The notes beneath the pieces are model-generated. The model saw only the letters and a list, made by a program, of their open reading frames with translations, was not told the origin of the DNA and ran no database searches. Shown piece by piece: positions 54,064 to 63,592 of a stretch of DNA of 64,000 nt. The stretch spans positions 2,728,001-2,792,000 of the forward strand of contig NZ_LT629755.1 of the NCBI RefSeq assembly GCF_900104685.1, written 5' to 3'. A program made the position numbers and the translations under genes. The number at the start of each line of letters is the position of its first letter. The first letter of the stretch is position 1. The DNA is from Agromyces flavus. GTDB lineage: Bacteria; Actinomycetota; Actinomycetes; Actinomycetales; Microbacteriaceae.

Positions 54064-55248
54064 TCAGCCGCGGAAGGCCGCGAGCCCGGTGAGGTGCTGC
54101 CCGATCACGAGCGTGTGCACCTCGTCGGTGCCCTCGTAGGTGCGCACGGACTCGAGGTTGTTCGCGTGGCGGAGCGGAGAGTGGTCGAGCGTGATCCCGT
54201 TGCCCCCGAACACCGTGCGGGCGTCGCGGGCGATGTCGATGGCGATGCGCGTGTTGTTGAGCTTCGCGACCGAGATCATGTGGGGCTCGATCCTGCCGGT
54301 GTCCTTCAGGCGACCGAGCCGCAGTGCCAGCATCTGCGCCTTCTGGATCTCGAGCGCCCAGTTCACGAGCTTCTGCTGGGTGAGCTGGAATGCCGCGATG
54401 GGCTTGTCGAACTGCGTGCGTTCGAGCGCGTACGCGAGCGCCTGGTCGAAGCTGTCACGTGCCGCACCCACCGCACCCCAGGCGATGCCGTACCGCGCCT
54501 CGTTGAGGCAGGAGAACGGGCCCTTCAGGCCGACCACGCCGGGCAGCACGGCGTCCTCGGGCAGGCGCACGTCGACGAGCTCGATGTCGCACTGGATCGA
54601 GGCCCGCATGGAGAGCTTGGGCTGGATCGCGGTGGCCGTGAACCCGGGGCTGTCTGTCGGCACGACGAAGCCGCGAACGCCATCGTCGGTCTTCGCCCAG
54701 ATCACCGCGAGGTCGGCGACCGACGCCAGTCCGATCCAGCGCTTCGAGCCGTTCAGGACCCACTCGCCGTCCTCGAGGCGCGCGTTCGTGGACATGCTCG
54801 ACGGGTCGGAACCCGCCGTCGGCTCGGTGAGCCCGAAGCATCCGATGACCTCGCCGCGCGCCATCCGGGGCAGCCAGGCCGTCTTCTGCTCCTCGGAGCC
54901 GAACTTCCGGATCGCGGACATCGCCAGCGAGCCCTGCACCGACACGAACGTGCGGATGCCCGAATCGCCGGCCTCGAGCTCCTGCATCGCGAGCCCGTAC
55001 TCGACGGCGGAGCGCCCGGCGCAGCCGTATCCCTCGAGATGCATGCCCAGCAGGCCGAGCTCGGCCATCTCGGGAACGAGCTCGAGGGGGAAGACGCCTC
55101 GGTCGAACCAATCCGCGATGTTCGGGCGGATGCGGCGGTCGACGAACTCGCGCACCGTGGCGCGCACGTCGAGCTCTGCCTCGCTGAACTCGTCGTCGAG
55201 GTTCATCAGGTCGCTGGCGGAACGCGGGCCGGCAGTCGTGGTGGTCAC
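54064..55248 (-). CDS. gcdH: Glutaryl-CoA dehydrogenase-like acyl-CoA dehydrogenase
   Basis: This 394-residue flavoenzyme is a glutaryl-CoA dehydrogenase-type acyl-CoA dehydrogenase. It has CFGLTEPTAGSDPSSM, the FAD-binding and GSKRWIG segments, RTQFDKPIAAFQL and the catalytic Glu in RTYEGTDEVHTLVIG near the C-terminus, all typical of GcdH, which oxidises and decarboxylates glutaryl-CoA to crotonyl-CoA. The GTG at 55248 has GAAGAGGAG upstream. It is divergent from a CoA-transferase, which fits a glutarate/lysine/tryptophan catabolic locus. Confidence 0.9.
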   Translation of the reverse strand: MTTTTAGPRSASDLMNLDDEFSEAELDVRATVREFVDRRIRPNIADWFDRGVFPLELVPEMAELGLLGMHLEGYGCAGRSAVEYGLAMQELEAGDSGIRTFVSVQGSLAMSAIRKFGSEEQKTAWLPRMARGEVIGCFGLTEPTAGSDPSSMSTNARLEDGEWVLNGSKRWIGLASVADLAVIWAKTDDGVRGFVVPTDSPGFTATAIQPKLSMRASIQCDIELVDVRLPEDAVLPGVVGLKGPFSCLNEARYGIAWGAVGAARDSFDQALAYALERTQFDKPIAAFQLTQQKLVNWALEIQKAQMLALRLGRLKDTGRIEPHMISVAKLNNTRIAIDIARDARTVFGGNGITLDHSPLRHANNLESVRTYEGTDEVHTLVIGQHLTGLAAFRG

Positions 55249-55333
55249 AGGTCACTCCTCTTCGAGACGCTGCTACGAGTGTGCGGCAGACGGTCCTCAC
55301 TCGTGTCGTCCGATGTGCCATCCGGTCACGATC

Positions 55334-55350
55334 GATACCGGTTCGGTATC
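55334..55350. promoter_or_regulatory. TetR-type operator, 17-bp palindrome
   Basis: GATACCG-GTT-CGGTATC (55334-55350) is a perfect 7-bp inverted repeat in the 142-nt gap between the divergent gcdH and CoA-transferase genes. The shape matches many TetR-family operators, and a TetR gene lies just beyond gcdH, so binding of that regulator is likely. Confidence 0.7.
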
Positions 55351-55390
55351 AATGGCGGATGGCGCATCCCGCATTGACCAAACTGGCCGA

Positions 55391-56563
55391 ATGACCGACG
55401 ACCTCGAGGCGCTGTTCGGACGGCCCGCGACCGGCCCGCTCGCGGGCATCGTCGTCGCCGACCTCAGCCGGGTCCTCGCCGGACCGTACGCGACGATGCT
55501 CCTCGCCGACATGGGCGCGCTCGTCATCAAGGTCGAGGGTCCGCGCGGCGACGACACCCGGACCTGGGTGCCGCCGGAGCGGGACGGCGAGGGCACGTAC
55601 TACCTCTCCGTGAACCGCAACAAGTACTCGATCGCGCTCGACTTCGCCGAGCCGGAGCAGCTCGCGATCGTGCACCGCATCGTCGAGCGCGCCGACGTCC
55701 TCGTCGAGAACTTCAAGCCGGGCGGGCTGCAGCGCTTCGGGCTCGACTTCGAGACGCTGCGCGCGAGGCATCCGCGCCTCGTGTACGCATCGATCACCGG
55801 CTTCGGCACCGCCGGCGGGATCGACCTTCCCGGGTACGACCTCCTCGCCCAAGCGGTCTCGGGGCTCATGGACGTCACCGGCTCGCCCGACGGCGGGCCG
55901 ACGAAGGCGGGCGTGGCGCTCGTCGACGTGATCACCGGGCTCCACGCGACCGCGGGCATCCTCGCGGCACTGAACGCCCGACACGCGACGAGGCGGGGCG
56001 ACCGCATCGAGGTGAACCTCCTGTCCTCGATCCTCTCGGGCATGGTCAACCAGACCTCGGCGTTCGTCGCGGGCGACGTCGTGCCGCGCCGCATGGGCAA
56101 TGCGCATCCCAGCCTCGCGCCGTACGAGCCGTTCCCGACCGCCGATCGCGACCTCGTGCTCGCCGTGGGCAACGACGCGCAGTTCGCGCGGCTGTGCGAG
56201 GTGCTCGGGATGCCGCAGCTCGCCGACGACGCGCAGTACGCGACGATGGGCGCGCGCAACCGGCATCGCGACGCGCTGCGCGACCTCCTCACGGACCGAC
56301 TGCGCACTCGCGGTGCCGACGAATGGTTCGAGCTCCTCCGCGCCGCGGGCGTCCCGAGCGGGCCGATCCTCGGCGTCGACGGCGGCGTGCGGTTCGCCGA
56401 GAGCCTTGGCCTCGACCCGGTGGCCCCCGCCGGTCGCGGGGCACGCGTCATCCCGACGGTGCGCCATCCGATCGGGTACGCCAGCGGCGAGGTCGACTAC
56501 TCGCAGGCGCCGCCGCACTTCGACGGCGACCGCGAGCGCGTCCTGGCCTGGCTGGATCGATAG
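55391..56563 (+). CDS. CaiB/BaiF family (class III) CoA-transferase
   Basis: This 390-residue protein is a class III CoA-transferase: LSRVLAGPYATMLLADMGALVIKVEGPRGDDTR near the N-terminus and GYDLLAQAVSGLMDVTG containing the catalytic aspartate (about residue 155). Next to GcdH it is probably the succinyl-CoA:glutarate CoA-transferase that activates glutarate (GcdG role), although the acceptor is not proven. It is divergent from gcdH with a TetR-type operator between. CAAACT ends 6 nt before the ATG. Confidence 0.88.
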   Translation: MTDDLEALFGRPATGPLAGIVVADLSRVLAGPYATMLLADMGALVIKVEGPRGDDTRTWVPPERDGEGTYYLSVNRNKYSIALDFAEPEQLAIVHRIVERADVLVENFKPGGLQRFGLDFETLRARHPRLVYASITGFGTAGGIDLPGYDLLAQAVSGLMDVTGSPDGGPTKAGVALVDVITGLHATAGILAALNARHATRRGDRIEVNLLSSILSGMVNQTSAFVAGDVVPRRMGNAHPSLAPYEPFPTADRDLVLAVGNDAQFARLCEVLGMPQLADDAQYATMGARNRHRDALRDLLTDRLRTRGADEWFELLRAAGVPSGPILGVDGGVRFAESLGLDPVAPAGRGARVIPTVRHPIGYASGEVDYSQAPPHFDGDRERVLAWLDR

Positions 56564-56570
56564 GGCGACC

Positions 56571-57467
56571 TCACCGACCGTCGGGCAGCATGCGCCGGGA
56601 TGCCTCGATCGCGACCCGGAGCGCCGGGCTGTCGTTCCCCGAACGCCAGGCCAGCCGGACCTCGACGACGCCGAGGTCGGGTTCGAGCTCGCGGAACACG
56701 ACGCCGTTCGTCGGCAGGTTGTCGCGCACGCCCGAGAACGTCAGCGCGATCCCGACGCCGGCGTCGACGAGCAGCAGCTCGGTCGCCGAGTCCGCGACCG
56801 TCTGCACGATCCGCGGGACGAATCGGCCCTGCTGCCCGAGCACGTGCAGCCGGTTCGAGAGCGTCGCACCGCTTCCGCCCGGCAGCACGACCCACGGCTC
56901 GTCGGCGAGGTCCGCGGCGACGAGCTTCGCGCGGCGGGCGAGCCGGTGGGACTCGGGCAGCGCGACGAGCAACCGCTCGCGCGCGAGGATGCGGGAGTCG
57001 ATGCCGGCGGGCAGGAAGTCCCATCGCCCGATGACAGCGTCGAGCGACCCGTCGAGGAGCCGGCCGAGGCCCGCATGCGAGAGTTGCGCGCTGTGCAGTT
57101 CCACCGACAGGCCGGGCCGCTCCCGACGCACGCCGCGCGCGAGCTCGGCGATGAGGTGATTCACGGACGCGCCTGAGAATCCCAGTCGCAGCCGGCCGAT
57201 CTCGCCGGCGTCGGCGCGGCGCGCGATCTCGGTCATGCGCTGCGAGAGCATCACGAGCTCGCGGGCGGGCTCGACGAGCGCCTCGCCCTGGGGCGTGAGG
57301 CGCACGTTGCGCGTGCTGCGCTCGAACAGCGGGACGCCGAGGTCGGCTTCGAGGCCCCGGATGAGGCGACTCAGCGGTGGCTGGGCCATGTGCAGGCGTG
57401 CCGCCGCACGGCCGAAGTGCAGCTCCTCGGCGAGGGTGATGAAGGCCTGCGCCTGCTGGATGTCCAC
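56571..57467 (-). CDS. LysR-family transcriptional regulator
   Basis: This 298-residue LysR regulator has the N-terminal helix-turn-helix (AQAFITLAEELHFGRAAARLHMAQPPLSRLIRGLEADLG) and the C-terminal effector domain. The GTG at 57467 is selected because TACTGT (57475-57480, minus strand) ends 7 nt before it. It converges with the CoA-transferase gene (7 nt gap) and may be the GcdR-type regulator of the glutarate locus; glutarate loci in Pseudomonas also use a LysR regulator. Confidence 0.9.
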   Translation of the reverse strand: MDIQQAQAFITLAEELHFGRAAARLHMAQPPLSRLIRGLEADLGVPLFERSTRNVRLTPQGEALVEPARELVMLSQRMTEIARRADAGEIGRLRLGFSGASVNHLIAELARGVRRERPGLSVELHSAQLSHAGLGRLLDGSLDAVIGRWDFLPAGIDSRILARERLLVALPESHRLARRAKLVAADLADEPWVVLPGGSGATLSNRLHVLGQQGRFVPRIVQTVADSATELLLVDAGVGIALTFSGVRDNLPTNGVVFRELEPDLGVVEVRLAWRSGNDSPALRVAIEASRRMLPDGR

Positions 57468-57589
57468 GGTCCCCACAGTAGGTCGGCGGGCGGACGCCGT
57501 CACTTCGCGGAAATCCTGCCCCGTTGCGACCTCGCATGCCAGCATGGGGATGGAGCGTCCGGGGGGACGGGAACGGGGACGGGGACCTC

Positions 57590-59521
57590 ATGGGTGACTA
57601 CCCGAGCATCGAGGATCATGGCCTGATCGGCGATCTGCAGACCGCCGCGTTGGTGGACACCAACGGAACGATCGACTGGTTCTGCGCTCCGCGGTTCGAT
57701 TCGCCGAGCATCTTCGGAGCGCTGCTCGACGCGGAAGGCGGAGGGTTCTGCCGGATCCGGCCGGTCACCGACGACTTCGTGACCCGGCAGCTGTACCTGC
57801 CCGACACCGCCATCCTCGTCACGCGGTTCATGACCGAGGACGGCGTGGGAGAGGTCGTCGACTTCATGCCCGTGCTGGGATCGGAGGCGACCGACCAGCA
57901 CCGACTCGTGCGCATGCTCCGCGTGGTGCGGGGGACGATGGCCTTCGAGGGCGAGATCCAGCCGCGCTTCGACTACGGTCGCACGGCGCACGAGATCCGG
58001 GCCGGCGAGGACGGGACGGGCGTCATCTTCACCGCCGGTGACCAGTCGCTCACGGTGCATCGGGTCGGCGACCCCGTCCTGCACGGCACGGAGCGCGCCG
58101 GCACGATCGAACGCGTCGGCCAGGGCATCCGGATCACCGGCTCCCTGAACGCGGGCGAGACCACGGGGATCGTGCTGGACACCGGTGGAGCGGCTCCCCA
58201 GCGGATCTCACCCGCCGAGGTCGAGGCGCTGCTGCTCGGGACGAGCCGGTACTGGAAGGACTGGACCAGCCGTTCCACCTACCGGGGGCGATGGCGGGAG
58301 ATGGTCGAGCGTTCGGCGATCACCCTGAAGCTGATGACGTACGCGCCGACCGGTGCCCTGGTCGCCGCGCCGACGGCAGGGCTTCCGGAACAGGTCGGCG
58401 GCGAGCGGAACTGGGACTACCGGTACACGTGGGTCCGCGATGCGTCGTTCTCGGTCTATGCGTTGCTCGGTCTCGGCTACACCGAGGAGGCCGCGGCCTT
58501 CGGGGTCTGGTTGATGGACCGGATCCACGAGAGCGTGCGCGACCGCTCGGGGAGATTGGACATCATGTACCGGGTCGACGGGTCGTCGGACCTCGTCGAG
58601 GAGAGCCTCGAGCACTGGGACGGCTACAAGGGATCGAGGCCCGTGCGCATCGGCAACGGCGCGGCAGACCAACTGCAGCTCGACATCTTCGGCGAAGCCA
58701 TGGACTCGATCTTCCTCGCCGACTCGAACGGCCTCGAGGTCGCGAACGTGGCGTGGCGGAACATGGCCGCGATGCTCGACTGGGTCTGCGACAACTGGAA
58801 CCAGCCCGAGGAGGGGATCTGGGAGACCCGGGGCGGACAGAAGCCGTTCACGTACGGGCGGGTCATGTGCTGGATCGCGCTCGACCGCGGCATCCGCCTG
58901 GCGCAGTCGCGTGGTCGACCGGCGCCGATCGCGCGATGGCAGGAACAGCGCGACGCGATCTACGAGCAGATCATGGCGAAGAGCTGGGATGCGGATCGCG
59001 GCGCGTTCGTGCAGTACGAGGGCACGGACGTGCTGGATGCGTCGCTGCTGCGCATGCCCCTGATGGGGCTCATCGCGCCGATGGACCCGATGTGGTTGTC
59101 GACGCTGCGCGCGATGGACGCGGAACTGGTCTCCGACAGCCTCGTGTACCGATACAACCCGAGTGCGTCGCCCGATGGACTGCGTGGCTCCGAAGGCACG
59201 TTCACGATGTGCTCGTTCTGGTACGTTGACGCGCTCGCGCGATCGGGACGCCTCGAGGAGGCCGAGCTGACCTTCGAGAAGATGCTGACCTATGCGAATC
59301 ACCTCGGCCTCTACTCCGAGGAGATCGGCCTCACGGGCGAGCAGCTCGGGAACTTCCCCCAGGCGTTCAGCCATCTCGCGCTGATCAGCGCGGCGATGAA
59401 CCTCGACGCCCAGCTCGACCACGGTCCGGGGCTCGTCAGCCCGGTCCTCGACCTGGCTCGCCGCGCCGCGAAGGAACGCGACGGCGGGCCGTCGTGGCGC
59501 CTGGGCGGCACCTCCGGCTGA
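57590..59521 (+). CDS. GH15-family glucoamylase/trehalase-like hydrolase (copy 3)
   Basis: This 643-residue GH15 protein is more distant from the tandem pair at 34-38 kb but has the same hallmarks: YPSIEDHGLIGDLQTAALVDTNGTIDWFCAPRFDSPS, ERNWDYRYTWVRDASFSVY, GIWETRGGQKPFTYG and LYSEEIGLTGEQLGNFPQAFSHLALI. The substrate is probably trehalose or an alpha-glucan. The ATG at 57590 follows GGGGAC-rich sequence. It is followed 33 nt later by a canonical G6PDH gene, probably in one operon. Confidence 0.85.
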   Translation: MGDYPSIEDHGLIGDLQTAALVDTNGTIDWFCAPRFDSPSIFGALLDAEGGGFCRIRPVTDDFVTRQLYLPDTAILVTRFMTEDGVGEVVDFMPVLGSEATDQHRLVRMLRVVRGTMAFEGEIQPRFDYGRTAHEIRAGEDGTGVIFTAGDQSLTVHRVGDPVLHGTERAGTIERVGQGIRITGSLNAGETTGIVLDTGGAAPQRISPAEVEALLLGTSRYWKDWTSRSTYRGRWREMVERSAITLKLMTYAPTGALVAAPTAGLPEQVGGERNWDYRYTWVRDASFSVYALLGLGYTEEAAAFGVWLMDRIHESVRDRSGRLDIMYRVDGSSDLVEESLEHWDGYKGSRPVRIGNGAADQLQLDIFGEAMDSIFLADSNGLEVANVAWRNMAAMLDWVCDNWNQPEEGIWETRGGQKPFTYGRVMCWIALDRGIRLAQSRGRPAPIARWQEQRDAIYEQIMAKSWDADRGAFVQYEGTDVLDASLLRMPLMGLIAPMDPMWLSTLRAMDAELVSDSLVYRYNPSASPDGLRGSEGTFTMCSFWYVDALARSGRLEEAELTFEKMLTYANHLGLYSEEIGLTGEQLGNFPQAFSHLALISAAMNLDAQLDHGPGLVSPVLDLARRAAKERDGGPSWRLGGTSG

Positions 59522-59554
59522 GGCCCGACGTCGACGCGAAGAAGGAGCAGATCC

Positions 59555-60940
59555 GTGGCAGAGGACGCGAGGGCCGACGTGCTGGTGATATTCGGGATCA
59601 CCGGCGACCTGGCGAGGGTGATGACGTTCAGGTCGCTGTACCGCATGGAAGCGCGAGGGCTGCTCGACTGCCCGATCCTCGGCGTCGCATTCGACGACTG
59701 GACGCTCGACCGGCTCGTCGATCGCGCCCGGTCGTCGATCACGGGAACGGGCGAGCAGATCGACGAAGCGGTCTTCGCGCGCCTCGCGGCACGGCTCGCC
59801 TACGTGCACGGCGACTTCTCCGACGAGTCCACCTACGCTCGCGTCGCCGGCGCCCTCGGCAGCGCGACCACGCCGGTCTTCTACCTCGAGACCCCGCCGA
59901 GCCTCTTCGCGAAGGTCGTCTCGGGCCTCTCCGTCGCCGGCCTCACCGCGAACGCCCGGATCGTGATCGAGAAGCCGTTCGGCCACGACCTCGAGTCAGC
60001 GCGCGCGCTCGCCGATGAGCTGCACCGGTACGTCGACGAGTCGCAGATCTTCCGGATCGACCACTACCTCGGGAAGATGGGCCTCGAGGAGATCCTCTAC
60101 CTGCGGTTCGCGAACACGATGCTCGAGCCGGTGTGGAACCGCAACTACGTCGAGTCCGTGCAGATCACGATGGCGGAGGACTTCGGCGTCTCGGATCGGG
60201 GTCACTTCTACGACCCGGTCGGCGCACTGCGCGATGTCGTCGTGAACCACCTGATGCAGGTGTTCTCCGCCGTCGCGATGGAGGCGCCCTCCCACGGCGA
60301 CATCGAGACGATCACGGACATGCAGACGGCGCTGTTCCGGTCGACCGTCGACGCGGATCCGAGCCGGTACGTCCGCGGTCAGTTCGACGGGTACCGCGAC
60401 ATCGACGGTGTCGCCGCCGATTCCACCACCGAGACCTTCTGCGCGCTCAGGCTCGAGGTCGAGAACTGGCGCTGGTCGGGCGTGCCGTTCTTCATCCGCA
60501 CCGGGAAGCTTCTGCCGACCACCCAGACGGAGGCTCGGCTCGTCTTCAAGCCGTCACCGAAGCTCGGCTTCGACCAGCTCGGCGAGCGCAGCGAGCCCGA
60601 TCAACTCGTGATCCGGCTCGATCCGACGACCGGCGTTCGCATCAGGATCAACGCCCATCGCGCGGATGCACCGAAGCCCGGCGCGGTATCGCTCGACATG
60701 CTCTTCGCCGACGAGGGCGGCGAAGGGCCGACCCCGTACGAGGTGCTGCTGCACGCCGCGATGGAAGGCCGCCGGACCCGCTTCGCCCGCCAGGACTCCG
60801 TCGAGGCAGCCTGGCGGGTGATGCAGCCACTCCTCGACCACCCGTCGCCCATCCAGCCGTATGCGCCGGGGACGTGGGGGCCGGCAGCGGCCGACGATCT
60901 CGTCGCCGATGTGGGCGGATGGCGCGGGCCCTGGACCTGA
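59555..60940 (+). CDS. zwf: Glucose-6-phosphate dehydrogenase
   Basis: This 461-residue protein has [18 protein letters not shown] near the N-terminus, [15 protein letters not shown], and the active-site segment [20 protein letters not shown], in which Tyr and Lys of the canonical DHYLGK motif are retained. It should oxidise glucose-6-phosphate to 6-phosphogluconolactone with NADP(+). The GTG at 59555 is preceded by GAAGAAGGAG. Compared with the zwf-like gene at 38 kb it looks catalytically normal, and it is coupled to a GH15 gene in a second GH15-G6PDH pair. Confidence 0.92.
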   Translation: MAEDARADVLVIFGITGDLARVMTFRSLYRMEARGLLDCPILGVAFDDWTLDRLVDRARSSITGTGEQIDEAVFARLAARLAYVHGDFSDESTYARVAGALGSATTPVFYLETPPSLFAKVVSGLSVAGLTANARIVIEKPFGHDLESARALADELHRYVDESQIFRIDHYLGKMGLEEILYLRFANTMLEPVWNRNYVESVQITMAEDFGVSDRGHFYDPVGALRDVVVNHLMQVFSAVAMEAPSHGDIETITDMQTALFRSTVDADPSRYVRGQFDGYRDIDGVAADSTTETFCALRLEVENWRWSGVPFFIRTGKLLPTTQTEARLVFKPSPKLGFDQLGERSEPDQLVIRLDPTTGVRIRINAHRADAPKPGAVSLDMLFADEGGEGPTPYEVLLHAAMEGRRTRFARQDSVEAAWRVMQPLLDHPSPIQPYAPGTWGPAAADDLVADVGGWRGPWT

Positions 60941-60947
60941 GCGCCGG

Positions 60948-63302
60948 TCACCTTCCTTCCGGAGCCGCGTACGCGACGTGGACCCGGTCGATACGCCCAT
61001 CGAACGCGAACGGCATGCGGTCGGCGTAGTGCCGTGAGACCGCACCGCCGTACGCGCGCCCGATGTCGAGGCAGTCGTTCGCCGAGAACAGCAGCGGAGC
61101 ACTGACCGGCACGATCCCCGAGGCGGCCTCTGCGCCGTCGACCCGGAGCGTGACCCGGAGGGGGCCGCCGGGCCGCGGCTCGACGAAGTCGGTCTGCACC
61201 TCGATCGTGACGTCGCCGACCGGGACCGCCGATGCCGACGCGATGACCGTGCGCTGGATCAGGAACAGGTTGTACTCGTAGGTGAGCACCCCGTCGGCGA
61301 AGAAGCACGTCAACCCGCCGCCGGCCCCGCCGAGCTTGTAGAGCACGCCGTTCGCCCGGTCGCCGAGGTGCACCTGCATGGTCACCGTGTTCGGCCGGTT
61401 GCCGAGCGCCGGAGCGCAGAACTCCGGCACGCGCACGGTGTCGCCGCTGAGTTCCCACTCCGTGTACGGCGGACTGATCCGGTCCTCGGGGTGCAGCGCG
61501 GGCACCCAGAGTCCGCCGCCGATCGGGAGCGCGTCGTTGCGCGCCGCCTCGATCGCGAACAACTCCTTCAGCTCGGCGAGCTTCTCGGGATGCTCCGCGG
61601 CGAGGTCTCGCGCCTGGCTCCAGTCGTGGTCGAGGTCGTAGAGCTCCCAGGGGTCTTGGTCGGGGGTCCACGTCGCGATGCCCGGAGGTGCGCCGGGCAC
61701 CCATGGCAGGCGCGGGCCGAGCGCCGAGGCCATCCATCCGTCGGAGTAGACGGCCCGGCTGCCCATGATCTCGAAGTACTGCGTGCGGCGGCGACCCGCG
61801 GCATCCGCATCGTCGATCGAGTACGCGAGGCTGATTCCGTCGATCGGGTCCTGCGGGATGCCGTTGACCGAGTCGGGGTGTGAGATGCCGATGATCTCGT
61901 AGATCGTGGGTACGACGTCGACGACGTGGTGGAACTGCGTCCTCGGTACGGGATCGGGCTCGATGCGGCCGTTCCACTGCACGAACATCGGGTTGCGCGT
62001 GCCGCCGAGGTGCGAGGCGAGCAGCTTCATCCCCTGGTACGGCGACGAGCCCGCCCAGGCCCAGGCCGCGTGGTACTGGTTGTCGGTGGCGGGCGTGCCG
62101 AGGGCGTCCAGTCCGCCCAGCTCCTCGAGCGCGGCGATGTGCTGGTCGACCGTCGACGGGATCATGTTCTGGGCGAGCAGCTCGCTGATCGTGCCGTTCT
62201 GGCCCTCGCCCGACGAGCCGTTGTCGCCCCAGATGTAGATGATGATCGTGTCGTCGCCGTAGCCGAGGCGCTCGAGTTCGTCGATGAGCCGGCCCGCCTG
62301 CACATCGGCGTGCTCGCCGAAGCCCGCCGCGACCTCCATCAGTCGGCGTTGGAACGGCTTCTGGTGCTCGGGGATGTCGTCCCACGCCGCGAGGCTCTCG
62401 GGCCGCGGGGTCAGCTCCGCATCGTCGGGGATCCAGCCCGTCGCTTTGGCCCCGGCGTGGGCGCGTTCACGGTATGCGTCCCAGCCGTCGTCGAAGGTCC
62501 CGGCGTACTTGTCGGCCCACTCCTTCATGATGTGGTGCGGGCCGTGCAGCGCCCCGGTCGCCCAGTACATGAAGAACGGCTGGTCGGGCTTGAGGGCCTT
62601 GTGGTTGCGCAGCCAGGCCATCGCGTCGTCGGCGATGTCCTCGCTGAGGTGATACCCCTCCTCGGGCGTCTTCGGCGGCAGCACCGACGTGGTGTTGCGC
62701 ACGAGGTTGGGCTCGTACTGGGATGCCTCGCCGGCGAGGAACCCGTAGAAGTACTCGAACCCGTAGCCGGTCGGCCAGCGATCGAACGGTCCGGCGACGG
62801 TGGTCTCCTCGGCGGGCGTGTTGTGCCACTTGCCCCACGCGCCGGTGGCGTAGCCGTACTGCCGCAGCACCTCCGCCATGGTCGCGCTGCTCTTCGGGAT
62901 GTGCCCGGAGTAGCCGTCCCAGTCGTTCGCGAGCTCCGCGATCTGGCCGTTCCCGACCCGGTGGTGGTTGCGACCGGTGAGGAGCGACGCCCGGGTGGGC
63001 GAGCACATGGCCGTCGTGTGGAACCGGTTGTAGCCGACACCGTTCGCCCGCACCCGATCGAGCGTCGGCGTGCGGACGTCGCCGCCCAGGGTGCTCGGCA
63101 GAGCCGGGCCCGCGTCGTCGATGAGGATGATGAGGACGTTCGGCGCGTCCGCCGGCAGGTGCGGCTCGGGCGGACTGGGGCTGTACGTGGATTCCTGCAT
63201 CGTGCGGCCGGCGATGCTGCCCGATGCCGGCGGCGCGAACGGCAGCGTACGCTCCGGCGGAAGGGGCGGCCCGATCACGGGATCGCGGGTCTCGTCGGCC
63301 AT
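60948..63302 (-). CDS. Arylsulfatase (formylglycine sulfatase)
   Basis: This 784-residue sulfatase has an N-terminal nucleoside-phosphatase-like sulfatase fold: NVLIILIDDAGPALPSTLGG, the formylglycine motif AMCSPTRASLLTGRNHH (C-x-P-x-R, cysteine to be modified), WGKWHNTP and the metal site LIIYIWGDNGSSGEG. The C-terminal about 200 residues form a beta-rich extension. I see no signal peptide, so it may be cytoplasmic. The substrate is unknown. It converges with zwf (7-nt gap). An anaerobic or aerobic sulfatase-maturating enzyme is not in the window. Confidence 0.9.
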   Translation of the reverse strand: MADETRDPVIGPPLPPERTLPFAPPASGSIAGRTMQESTYSPSPPEPHLPADAPNVLIILIDDAGPALPSTLGGDVRTPTLDRVRANGVGYNRFHTTAMCSPTRASLLTGRNHHRVGNGQIAELANDWDGYSGHIPKSSATMAEVLRQYGYATGAWGKWHNTPAEETTVAGPFDRWPTGYGFEYFYGFLAGEASQYEPNLVRNTTSVLPPKTPEEGYHLSEDIADDAMAWLRNHKALKPDQPFFMYWATGALHGPHHIMKEWADKYAGTFDDGWDAYRERAHAGAKATGWIPDDAELTPRPESLAAWDDIPEHQKPFQRRLMEVAAGFGEHADVQAGRLIDELERLGYGDDTIIIYIWGDNGSSGEGQNGTISELLAQNMIPSTVDQHIAALEELGGLDALGTPATDNQYHAAWAWAGSSPYQGMKLLASHLGGTRNPMFVQWNGRIEPDPVPRTQFHHVVDVVPTIYEIIGISHPDSVNGIPQDPIDGISLAYSIDDADAAGRRRTQYFEIMGSRAVYSDGWMASALGPRLPWVPGAPPGIATWTPDQDPWELYDLDHDWSQARDLAAEHPEKLAELKELFAIEAARNDALPIGGGLWVPALHPEDRISPPYTEWELSGDTVRVPEFCAPALGNRPNTVTMQVHLGDRANGVLYKLGGAGGGLTCFFADGVLTYEYNLFLIQRTVIASASAVPVGDVTIEVQTDFVEPRPGGPLRVTLRVDGAEAASGIVPVSAPLLFSANDCLDIGRAYGGAVSRHYADRMPFAFDGRIDRVHVAYAAPEGR

Positions 63303-63503
63303 GGTGAAGTCCCCCTCGTACTGCCTTGGCACGAGGAGTCCGGATCCATCCACGATGAACCGGAGACGGAGTTCCGAATCGCCTCGCTCGGTGGGCAGCC
63401 TAGGGGCGTGAACGGTGGACCATGAGGCTTTGGTCCCGCTCGCGTCGGTCGCAGCGTGCGGGCACGAGATCTGCGAACACACGAGGGTGCGGCGATTCGA
63501 GAG

Positions 63504-63592
63504 CGGAGACGGCGGGATTTGAACCCGCGGTCCCCTTACGGGGACTCCACCTTAGCAGGGTGGTGCACTCGACCGGACTATGCGACGTCTCC
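63504..63592 (-). tRNA. tRNA-Ser (anticodon GCT)
   Basis: This 89-nt class II tRNA reads from GGAGACG on the minus strand, with acceptor arms GGAGACG/CGTCTCC, anticodon loop CTGCTAA and a long variable arm (GGAGTCCCCGTAAGGGGACC). The discriminator is G and CCA is not encoded. It lies just upstream of the sulfatase gene promoter region. Confidence 0.95.

Noticed and set aside
53335..55377. Plus-strand frame of 680 codons over TetR and gcdH
   Set aside because: It is antisense to gcdH and TetR, and its amino-acid composition is that of shadow frames.
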